Shown one piece after another: positions 44,539 through 52,837 of a stretch of DNA of 64,000 bases. A model generated the notes under the pieces. That model saw only the letters and a list, made by a program, of their open reading frames with translations, searched no databases and was not told the DNA's origin. Source of the DNA: Methylomonas sp. UP202 (GTDB lineage Bacteria > Pseudomonadota > Gammaproteobacteria > Methylococcales > Methylomonadaceae). The position numbers and the translations under genes are program-made. Position 1 is the first letter of the stretch. Each line of letters opens with the position of its first letter. The stretch is taken from assembly GCF_029910655.1 (NCBI RefSeq), contig NZ_CP123897.1:3895547-3959546 (forward strand), written 5' to 3'.

Positions 44539-46167
44539 ATGAAAGGTCACGTCGTCCACAGCCTGAAAACCCGTCTGTCGATTCGGGTATTCCTTGGCAT
44601 GTTGGTTCTCAGCGCCGCGATTGTGTTGGGGGCTTATATCCTGACTTTTGAAGGCGCCGAACAGGACGCCAGACAACAAACCGGCGAATTGCTGGACGCC
44701 ATGGAATATTCGGCCGCGATCGCGTTGTATGCCAGCGATGCGCGCATCGCCGACGACGTGGTGCGCGGCGTTCTGCGCGGCAGCTTCGTGGCCTCGGTGC
44801 GCTTAGCCAACGACACTGGTCTGGATGTCAAGCTGGCCAAGGCCCCGGACGCCCCAAACCAACCGATAATCGCACGGGCATTAAAATCGCCGTTCGATAA
44901 CAACGAAACGCTAGGTCAGTTGCAAGTCGCCCTGCATCCGCCGGCGATTCATCAGCGTGCCGCCGCCAGCGCCAGAAACATGGCACTGGCGCTGGGCGGA
45001 ATCGTCTTTTTCCCCACGCTGCTGTTTTGGGTGGCAATTAGCCGGCTGGTCACCACGCCTTTACTGAAATTGTCGGCGCAACTGGCCGCCATCAAGCCCG
45101 GCGACCAACAATGCTTGAGCCTGAGCGGCGACCGCCAGGACGAGCTCGCCGGGCTAACCCAAGACATCAACGCCTTGTTAAGCGCCGTATCGGTTTCGAT
45201 GCGGAAAGAACGCCGGCTCCGGCAACACGTCGAAGCCCTGGAAAAGCAGTACGAAGCGATTTTTACCCAAGCCTCCACCGGCATCCTGCTGCTGAACCCG
45301 GACGGCCAATGTCTGATCGCCAATCCGGCGGTCAGTCTTCTATTCGAAGATTGGCGGCATGCGGTGGACAGCGTGTTCTCGCTGTTACCCAACTGGGAAG
45401 TTCAATTGTTTTCGGAACCCGACGAATTTCGAGCCTTGCTGGTGCAAGCCGCATTGACCCAAATTCCGCAGGCCATGGATTTACGCTTGCAACGCCAGAA
45501 CGACGAAGTCCGAGAGTGGATGCATTTGCTGGTGTCTTGCTATCCGCATCCGGAACACAAACTGGTCGCCGAATGCCTGTTTATCGACATCAGCCAACGC
45601 AAACAGCAGGAAGACGAAGCGGTATTTCAATCGCATCACGACATCTTGACGCAACTGTTGAATCGGCGCGGCCTGGAAGCCCGCCTAAACCTGAATTACG
45701 CGGCCAGGGAAAACGACACGCTGTCCTTGCTGTTGCTGGACCTGGACCGCTTCAAGCAAATCAACGACCGCTGGGGACATTTGGCCGGCGACCGGGTGTT
45801 GATCGAAGTCGCCAAGCGCATGAAGAATTTGGTGCGCGGCGCGGACCTACTGACCCGTTTGGGCGGCGACGAATTTTTGATTTGCTTGCGCCGGTCGCGC
45901 AGCGAACCCGCCTTGCACCAGTTTCTGTTGCGCTTGATCGAAAGCATCAGCGCCGACATCGAAATCGAAGCGACCACTCGAGATTACGTGGGTGCCAGTA
46001 TCGGCGTCGTCGAATACCCCAGGGACGGCACCGATTTGGTCAGCCTGTTGCACAAAGCCGATATCGCGCTGTACGAAGTCAAACGCCTGGGCCGTAACGG
46101 CTACTGCCTGTACGGCGACTGCGGCTTGTCGCCGGTAATCATCGCTCGAGAAGACACTGCCGAATAA
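44539..46167 (+). CDS. Diguanylate cyclase with CHASE8-like sensor, HAMP, PAS and GGDEF
   Basis: 542 residues from the ATG at 44539; an earlier in-frame ATG overlaps the porin gene. The first helix (RVFLGMLVLSAAIVLGAYIL) and a periplasmic domain with AMEYSAAIALYASDA resemble CHASE8 of YfiN. A second helix, HAMP (about 190-235), a PAS-like region (245-370) and GGDEF (RLGGDEFLICL) follow. The intact GGDEF predicts c-di-GMP synthesis. Lack of a C-terminal EAL means no hydrolysis. The module recalls YfiBNR, with the PstS-like protein in the YfiR position; this is an analogy. Confidence 0.88.
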   Translation: MKGHVVHSLKTRLSIRVFLGMLVLSAAIVLGAYILTFEGAEQDARQQTGELLDAMEYSAAIALYASDARIADDVVRGVLRGSFVASVRLANDTGLDVKLAKAPDAPNQPIIARALKSPFDNNETLGQLQVALHPPAIHQRAAASARNMALALGGIVFFPTLLFWVAISRLVTTPLLKLSAQLAAIKPGDQQCLSLSGDRQDELAGLTQDINALLSAVSVSMRKERRLRQHVEALEKQYEAIFTQASTGILLLNPDGQCLIANPAVSLLFEDWRHAVDSVFSLLPNWEVQLFSEPDEFRALLVQAALTQIPQAMDLRLQRQNDEVREWMHLLVSCYPHPEHKLVAECLFIDISQRKQQEDEAVFQSHHDILTQLLNRRGLEARLNLNYAARENDTLSLLLLDLDRFKQINDRWGHLAGDRVLIEVAKRMKNLVRGADLLTRLGGDEFLICLRRSRSEPALHQFLLRLIESISADIEIEATTRDYVGASIGVVEYPRDGTDLVSLLHKADIALYEVKRLGRNGYCLYGDCGLSPVIIAREDTAE

Positions 46168-46376
46168 GCGCCCGAGAGCGGTTAAATGGCCGATCCCGCG
46201 GCCTTGCTCGACCGCTTTTTTAGCCCCTAGTCACACTCGTTGCCCGACCGGCCATCGCGTACGATACCGCCGCCGGCTGGGCCTGCGAGCTGTTTTCGTG
46301 TTTACCGACGGTAGCCGCTATAATGTCGGGCTTTTTCGACCTGTCCCAGCCGAAATTCGCTACGCGACTGACGCCC

Positions 46377-46889
46377 ATGAATTTATTACTAAAATACCTC
46401 TCATCCTGCTGGTTTCTGAACGACCCGACCGAACTGACGCCGCCTAAGTCGTTCATGTGGAAGAACGTGACCTTTTACTTTATCTCCGGCTGCATCGTCG
46501 AAGGCTTGATCGCCGATCCGGCCGACGGCACCCTGGAAGTGACCGGCCGCACCATCATGGCGTTTAGCAGCGTGGCCTTGCTGCTACTGAAGGAAAAGCA
46601 ATGGCCGCGCTTCAGCCAGTTGTACACGTCGATTTTCGTCTGCGAAAACTTCATCATGACTCTAGCGGTGGCCGCCGAAGGCCTGGACTTTTGGTTGGTG
46701 ATGAAACATTACCCCTACCGCGAGGAAGTCGGCATCGGCATCGCGGTATTTTTGGTCATTTGGTATATCGCCATCGTCAGCTACATCTTCCGGCGCTTTT
46801 TTACCTACCCCACCGGCACCAGTGTGGCCTTCGCGTTCAGCTATTTCGTGATGACGTACGGCATCCCGATGTTGCTGATGGACATCTAG
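46377..46889 (+). CDS. Multi-span membrane protein of unknown function
   Basis: 170 residues from the ATG at 46377; the frame extends to 46323 without protein character. Four hydrophobic segments (around VTFYFISGCIVEGL, IMAFSSVALLLL, EEVGIGIAVFLVIWYIAIVSYIF and SVAFAFSYFVMTYGIPMLL). No family recognised. It lies between the GGDEF gene and tgt on the same strand, with room for its own promoter. Confidence 0.7.
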   Translation: MNLLLKYLSSCWFLNDPTELTPPKSFMWKNVTFYFISGCIVEGLIADPADGTLEVTGRTIMAFSSVALLLLKEKQWPRFSQLYTSIFVCENFIMTLAVAAEGLDFWLVMKHYPYREEVGIGIAVFLVIWYIAIVSYIFRRFFTYPTGTSVAFAFSYFVMTYGIPMLLMDI

Positions 46890-46973
46890 GATTCCGATTA
46901 CTAAACCTCGGTTTGGCGCTACACAAACGCCGTCATTTATTCGCTTGGCGTTAGCCTGACAAAGACAGGATAA

Positions 46974-48113
<1,140 letters not shown>

Positions 48114-48122
48114 TTGCGGTGT

Positions 48123-48148
48123 GTAGGGGCGGCGTTTGCCGCCCCTAC
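48123..48148. terminator. Hairpin between convergent tgt and lysC
   Basis: Perfect 11-base inverted repeat GTAGGGGCGGC / GCCGCCCCTAC with a 4-base loop, ten bases after the tgt stop and 57 bases from the end of lysC. No T-run. It probably ends both transcripts, or it is a dispersed repeat of the kind that starts GTAGGGG. Confidence 0.5.
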
Positions 48149-48204
48149 TCTCGGTGTTTGCTCTGTCAGAGCACGGACCGAAACGGCCCGGACCAACCTT
48201 AATC

Positions 48205-49425
48205 TTATTCTTGATCCAGCCCGAACGCGGTGTGCAGCGCACGCACCGCCAGTTCCAGATATTTCTCGTCGACGACTACCGAAATCTTGATCTCCGAGGT
48301 CGAAATCATCTGAATATTGATGCCTTCGTCGGCCAGTACCTTGAACATGGTGCTGGCGATGCCGGCGTGCGAACGCATGCCGACGCCGACGATGGACACT
48401 TTAACAATCGTGTTATCGCCGATTACCGCAGTATTGCCGCCCAGTTCGACGCGTAAGCCCTCCAGGACTTTTTGAGCGCGGGCAAAATCGTTACGGTTGA
48501 CGGTAAAGGTAAAGTCGGTGGTGCCGTGCGCGGAAATATTTTGCACGATCATGTCCACTTCGATGTTTTCGGCGGCGATCGGTCCCAGGATTTTCGACGC
48601 CACGCCCGGCAGATCGGGTACGCCGGTCAACGTCAGTTTCGCCTCGTCGCGATTGAAGGCAATACCTGAGATTAACGCTTTTTCCATTTCTGATTCCTCG
48701 TAGGTGATAAGCGTGCCGTTGCCTTCCATAAACGAAGACAACACACGCAGTTTGACGTTGTATTTACCGGCGAATTCGACCGAACGGATTTGCAGGACTT
48801 TCGAACCCAGGCTGGCCATTTCCAGCATTTCCTCGAAGGTGATCCGGTCCAGGCGGCGGGCCTTCGGCACCACGCGCGGATCGGTGGTGTAGACGCCGTC
48901 GACGTCGGTATAGATATGGCATTCGTCGGCTTTCAATGCCGCCGCTAGTGCCACGCCGGTAGTATCCGAGCCGCCGCGGCCCAGCGTGGTGATATTGCCG
49001 TCCTCGTCCACGCCCTGGAATCCGGCGACGACGACGACCCGGCCGGCGTCCAGATCCGCGCGGATATTGGCTTCGTCGATCTCGCGAATCCGTGCTTTGG
49101 TGTGAGCGCTGTCGGTCAGAATCCGCACCTGCGGACCGGTATAGGACTTAGCCTCGACACCCACGTGGTGCAAGGCCATCGCCAACAACGCGATCGTCAC
49201 TTGCTCGCCGGTGGACAGCAACACGTCCAACTCGCGGTCGGTCGGTTGCACCTGCACTTCCTTGGCGAGCGCGACCAAACGGTTGGTTTCGCCGCTCATC
49301 GCCGACACCACAACGACGATTTGATCGCCCTTGTCGTGGGCTGCTTTAACTTTCTCGGCCACCGCCTTGATACGTTCCACCGTACCAACGGAAGTGCCGC
49401 CAAACTTATAGACGTACAATGCCAT
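48205..49425 (-). CDS. lysC: Aspartate kinase
   Basis: 406 residues from the ATG at 49425, beginning MALYVYKFGGTSVGTVERI; the frame upstream has no protein character. The kinase domain includes GRGGSDTTGVALAAAL. Two ACT domains follow (TLTGVPDLPGVASKI, then VSIVGVGMRSHAGIASTMF), the pattern of lysine/threonine-inhibited single-function aspartokinases. It makes aspartyl phosphate, the first step to lysine, threonine and methionine. Confidence 0.96.
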   Translation of the reverse strand: MALYVYKFGGTSVGTVERIKAVAEKVKAAHDKGDQIVVVVSAMSGETNRLVALAKEVQVQPTDRELDVLLSTGEQVTIALLAMALHHVGVEAKSYTGPQVRILTDSAHTKARIREIDEANIRADLDAGRVVVVAGFQGVDEDGNITTLGRGGSDTTGVALAAALKADECHIYTDVDGVYTTDPRVVPKARRLDRITFEEMLEMASLGSKVLQIRSVEFAGKYNVKLRVLSSFMEGNGTLITYEESEMEKALISGIAFNRDEAKLTLTGVPDLPGVASKILGPIAAENIEVDMIVQNISAHGTTDFTFTVNRNDFARAQKVLEGLRVELGGNTAVIGDNTIVKVSIVGVGMRSHAGIASTMFKVLADEGINIQMISTSEIKISVVVDEKYLELAVRALHTAFGLDQE

Positions 49426-49461
49426 GTTTTTATTGACCCTTGGCTTTTTTGGTTTTTTTAA

Positions 49462-49493
49462 TGTGTCGCGTAGCGACGGTAATTTTAATGCCG
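49462..49493 (+). repeat. Short palindromic repeat, left copy
   Basis: TGTGTCGC-GTA-GCGAC followed by GGTAATTTTAATGCCG. A similar sequence in the same direction lies at 50043-50078. The two enclose the DUF2442/DUF4160 pair. Confidence 0.45.
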
Positions 49494-49520
49494 AACAATT
49501 CCGGCACACTTTTAGACAAT

Positions 49521-49766
49521 TTATGCGGCTTGTTGTTGATGACTCGCTTCGCGAGCATATCGATACAAGGTTTTTGGTTCAATATCAGCAGCACCTCGAT
49601 TAAACTCCAAACATCCCCAATCCGGATCAATTCGGGCGGTATGCAAGGCGTCCTCGACTACCGACGAACCAATCAACGCTTTCAAATCAGCCTGTATGAT
49701 TTCGCCGTTTTCGAACGTCAATGTAAAACGGTAGCCTTCAATCTGTTCAATCTGCTTTAGTTTCAT
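49521..49766 (-). CDS. DUF2442 domain protein
   Basis: 81 residues from the ATG at 49766 (start MKLKQIEQIEGYRFTLTF). The pattern ENGEIIQADLKALIG and GCLEFNRGAADIEPKTLY is that of DUF2442, usually the partner of a DUF4160 protein, and the two are suspected to act as a toxin-antitoxin-like pair. It begins four bases after the DUF4160 stop. Confidence 0.85.
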   Translation of the reverse strand: MKLKQIEQIEGYRFTLTFENGEIIQADLKALIGSSVVEDALHTARIDPDWGCLEFNRGAADIEPKTLYRYAREASHQQQAA

Positions 49767-49770
49767 TTTG

Positions 49771-50025
49771 TTACTCCAACGGCGCAATACTATGAAAATT
49801 CTGGGTATCCCACATTTCTATCAGCTCATCCTGATGCAACTCCGCCCATTCCCTAACCAATTGCCGACATTTTCTGGGGATGCCGCCATCGATAATATTA
49901 AAATTTTCCAATTCCATCACCGCCTGATATTCGCCGTACTTGATATGAATATGGCGCGGCGGATGTTCTCGATCTATCAAGAACATCCGAATGATGATTC
50001 CATAAAATCGGCAGATTTCCGGCAT
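49771..50025 (-). CDS. DUF4160 domain protein
   Basis: 84 residues. MPEICRFYGIIIRMFLIDREHPPRHIHIKYGEY is the DUF4160 signature, with the PPRHIH segment typical of the family. The function is not known; DUF4160 genes almost always precede DUF2442, as here, and the pair behaves like an exchangeable accessory module. The two share one transcription unit between similar repeats. Confidence 0.88.
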   Translation of the reverse strand: MPEICRFYGIIIRMFLIDREHPPRHIHIKYGEYQAVMELENFNIIDGGIPRKCRQLVREWAELHQDELIEMWDTQNFHSIAPLE

Positions 50026-50042
50026 TAAGTTGTACTTTAGTT

Positions 50043-50078
50043 TGTGTCGCTATTGCGACAGGTTATTATTAATGTCGG
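50043..50078 (+). repeat. Short palindromic repeat, right copy
   Basis: TGTGTCGC-TATT-GCGACA followed by GGTTATTATTAATGTCGG. Similar to the left copy at 49462-49493 in order, spacing and direction. Divergence suggests an old duplication or members of a dispersed family. Confidence 0.45.
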
Positions 50079-50289
50079 TTCTCGGATCGACGACCGAGAT
50101 ACTTTCACTACGAAAGCCATCCCTGGCTTTCACCCTTCGGGCCGGCCTATAGGCGGTTCAAATTCGTTCCAGACGAATGTGTGCTTGTCCTCGACAATTG
50201 CTCCTGCATTGCCCTACCTCCCATATCCACACAGTCGAAAGATAAAGTATCCAAAAGATAAAGCTGACCGGATAATTTCGATTTCATAT

Positions 50290-50314
50290 GTAGGGCACAC
50301 ATTGCGTACCCTAC
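50290..50314. terminator. Hairpin after the P-loop ATPase gene
   Basis: GTAGGG-C-AC ... GT-A-CCCTAC pairs over six plus two bases, five bases past the stop codon at 50319. The GTAGGG...CCCTAC ends look like a dispersed repeat type seen in many genomes. No T-run. Confidence 0.35.
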
Positions 50315-50318
50315 TTGG

Positions 50319-51863
50319 CTATTCATCAACCAATAGCGATTCTAGTGGATTCTTTGGAGAATTAACCCAAATGCTTTCAAAATTGGTTTCGTCAAGTATT
50401 GGAGCTGAGCGCATTTTCTCCTTAGCACCCGATTCAGCAAAATCAATCTCCTTAAACTTGCCATGCAACTTTCTTAAATGGGCATAACAACCAATATCAA
50501 TAGCAAATGCCTGGTACGTTCCTGATTGTGATTTATGTGTCAATGCTGAGCCAGCACCATGAATAATTCTATAATCTAATAACCTATAAATAAGATCGCG
50601 TATCCGATCTCTTTGTTGCATTAACTGTTCTGAAACTAGAAATATATTAGTTTCTTTATCAATGCAAAACTGCCTAAAAACATAAATCCCTCGAATCAAC
50701 GAGTCCTGCTCACCTCCCTCAGAATCCTGTTTCAATTCATCAATTCTTCTTTCAAAATTTGATCTACTAAGAATACGAACATCATCTTTACCAATTTTCC
50801 CATCGCCAGAATCTGACTGAACAGTTCCGATAATTTCAAGAAACAATGAAAGACAATCTCGAGGCACACCGCCTCCAGCCATCACAAGCCGATCAAAACC
50901 TTGCCCTTTAAATAAGTCATCTATATCGCCAGACTTCATTTTTGCAAGCTTACCGAACTCGTATAGAATACTTTTATTATGACTTCTAGTCTTAATGAAA
51001 TCGCTGAAAGTATAATCAATGTTCACAGGTTGATAATCGTGCCGTTCCTGGGCGCCGATTGGCTGCCCGTCTCGATCAGCATATAAATTTGTCGCATGCC
51101 GTAGTGTTGCGACTTTGAAATATAAGGGCACGTCCTTACAAAGGCGATGAATATAATCCATCACAAGAGGTTGGTCGCCACGTTTCAAATGGTAAAAATC
51201 ATCAATCTGAAGAAATACAGCTTTTACTGATTTAGATAATTCAAAAAACTCTCGGATTTGCGCTTTAAGTCGTGGTAGCCATAAGTCTAATTCCTCTAAT
51301 TTATGACGAACCATCTGATAGCGGCGTTCTGTTTCTGCTTTAGTTTTTTTAGAAAACTCAAGAGCAGCAGTTGTATCTTCGGAAATATCTGCTTCAATAT
51401 TAGCCGAACCAGATTTCTCTGATTCGAATGTTTCTACAATCTCAGTTTCCTTTTTATCTTCATTTAGTCGATATTTAGCAAGATCGTGTCTAATATTATA
51501 GATAAGTTCCCGTGAGCGTTTTTTCTTTCCAAACCAACCTGGAAGATGGCGTTCTAATTCAGCAAACAATGCGTCAAGTATCTCAATCAGAACATTTGGA
51601 AACGAATGCCTCTTAAAGTCTTCGCAATTAAGATAAACAGCCTTTATTGATGAATGTATCAGCAACTGACTCGAATGATGCAATAAAAGTGTTTTTCCAC
51701 AACCTCTTCGCGCAAATATCACATGATTTTGCCGCGCACAAATATCATCCAAAATATTTGAGACATCAATATAAGGAACAGGATCAGCGCCACCTCGTTG
51801 AATACGAAGATTTTCCGTTATCATTCTTCGGAGCGCGCTTAAGTTTTCACTTTTTTTCTTCAA
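50319..51863 (-). CDS. P-loop ATPase of unknown function (ORC/Cdc6-like type), foreign composition
   Basis: 514 residues. FARRGCGKTLLLHHSSQ (residues 50-66) is a Walker A of the type [AG]xxxxGKT, and AVFLQIDDFYHL near residue 215 is a Walker B with two Asp. The C-terminal third is helical with winged-helix-like segments (LIRGIYVFRQFCIDKETNIF). The layout fits ORC/Cdc6-like or STAND ATPases of mobile and defence regions. The gene is clearly more AT-rich than its neighbours, with different codon use, so it was probably acquired by transfer. No partner nuclease gene is adjacent. The function is not assigned. Confidence 0.65.
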   Translation of the reverse strand: MKKKSENLSALRRMITENLRIQRGGADPVPYIDVSNILDDICARQNHVIFARRGCGKTLLLHHSSQLLIHSSIKAVYLNCEDFKRHSFPNVLIEILDALFAELERHLPGWFGKKKRSRELIYNIRHDLAKYRLNEDKKETEIVETFESEKSGSANIEADISEDTTAALEFSKKTKAETERRYQMVRHKLEELDLWLPRLKAQIREFFELSKSVKAVFLQIDDFYHLKRGDQPLVMDYIHRLCKDVPLYFKVATLRHATNLYADRDGQPIGAQERHDYQPVNIDYTFSDFIKTRSHNKSILYEFGKLAKMKSGDIDDLFKGQGFDRLVMAGGGVPRDCLSLFLEIIGTVQSDSGDGKIGKDDVRILSRSNFERRIDELKQDSEGGEQDSLIRGIYVFRQFCIDKETNIFLVSEQLMQQRDRIRDLIYRLLDYRIIHGAGSALTHKSQSGTYQAFAIDIGCYAHLRKLHGKFKEIDFAESGAKEKMRSAPILDETNFESIWVNSPKNPLESLLVDE

Positions 51864-51893
51864 AAATCCTCCTTCAAAGCTTAGGGCATCCCG

Positions 51894-51995
51894 TTATACA
51901 TAACTCGGGGCCTCTCTTGCTGCCCTGATTCCCATGGCGAAGTCCATGACGCGCTGTAGTCCTTGCCAGAGACTTTTTACACCCGGCTTAAGAGT
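51894..51995 (-). pseudogene. C-terminal remnant of an IS transposase
   Basis: The minus strand reads LKPGVKSLWQGLQR, VMDFAMGIRAARE and APSYV then TAA. This is the look of the C-terminus of an IS4-type transposase. Its first codons overlap the last codons of the truncated DUF2442 gene in another frame, so the junction lies there. No upstream transposase part is present. Confidence 0.5.
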
Positions 51996-52176
51996 CTATA
52001 CTCCAGCCATCGACAAAAAAATTCTGAAAATACTGTTTATCCTTCAACGGATCAAAAACTTCGCCATTCAGCCACTTCAAACAATCAGTTATTCGTGTTT
52101 CGCCATTATCGAAAGTCAGTTTAATTTTGTAATTTCTTAAATATTCAGCATCAACAACTACGAGCATATACGCCAT
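51988..52176 (-). CDS. Truncated DUF2442 protein
   Basis: 62 residues. EYLRNYKIKLTFDNGETRITDCLKWLNG and VFDPLKDKQYFQNFFVDGWSI are DUF2442, but the family's C-terminal segment (WPNGAD-type) is missing. The frame ends in SIDS at the junction with a transposase remnant. No DUF4160 gene precedes it. It is probably an inactivated gene. Confidence 0.6.
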   Translation of the reverse strand: MAYMLVVVDAEYLRNYKIKLTFDNGETRITDCLKWLNGEVFDPLKDKQYFQNFFVDGWSIDS

Positions 52177-52223
52177 AAAAACGCTCGATCACTTGAACAA
52201 TTCTTATTAGCTGAAAAATTCCA

Positions 52224-52601
52224 TTACTTTTTAAAAAAATACCTTACACCAGACAATTTCTCGAAATGATCGTCCGCAGTTACCAATTCGGCATTCTGCT
52301 GCTGAGCTGTCGCATAAATTATCGCATCGGCAAAACTGAGTTTATATTGCTGCGACACTTGGGAAGCGAGCAATGCCAATGGTTCACTCAACACCACCAC
52401 CTCGGCTTGCTGTGTGAGTTCAACGACTTGCAAAGCAACTACTTCGTTTCTCTCGCGGCAAATCCATTTATGCAATTCATACTGAATCGACGTTGGCACG
52501 ATCAAATTAGGGTTATCGGCTAAATAAGGTGCAAATCGATCCGCCAATATGCCGTCAGTTAACCACTCTATCCAGCCACAAGTATCGACGACAAATTTCA
52601 T
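52224..52601 (-). CDS. PIN-domain toxin, VapC-like
   Basis: 125 residues. D6 (FVVDTCGW), E42 (QYELHKW), D92 (FADAIIYA) and D110 (TADDHF) are the acidic residues of a PIN RNase. Short PIN proteins after an AbrB gene are VapC-type toxins that cut tRNA or rRNA. It overlaps its antitoxin gene by four bases (ATGA). Confidence 0.87.
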   Translation of the reverse strand: MKFVVDTCGWIEWLTDGILADRFAPYLADNPNLIVPTSIQYELHKWICRERNEVVALQVVELTQQAEVVVLSEPLALLASQVSQQYKLSFADAIIYATAQQQNAELVTADDHFEKLSGVRYFFKK

Positions 52602-52807
52602 ACTCTATCGTTACGATCTCGAATATCTTCGGTATTAGCGCCTTTCAAGATGCCACGAAATGACGCTATCGATTGCTTAGGTACCAAAGAGATCAAATTG
52701 CCTTTCACCACTAAATCAAATTTTTGCCCAGCCTTAAAATTCAAGGACTCCAATATTTCTTCAGGTATTTCGACTTGATGTCGCTCCGACAAAGTAACTT
52801 CCAACAT
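52598..52807 (-). CDS. AbrB-type antitoxin, VapB-like
   Basis: 69 residues from the ATG at 52807. MLEVTLSERHQVEIPEEILESLNFKAGQ is the swapped-hairpin AbrB/MazE DNA-binding fold. The C-terminal tail (SIASFRGILKGANTEDI) should bind and block the PIN toxin. Translation of both genes is coupled. An in-frame ATG eight codons earlier is less likely. Confidence 0.85.
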   Translation of the reverse strand: MLEVTLSERHQVEIPEEILESLNFKAGQKFDLVVKGNLISLVPKQSIASFRGILKGANTEDIRDRNDRV

Positions 52808-52837
52808 ACCGACCTCCAACCCAACCAACAAAAATAC

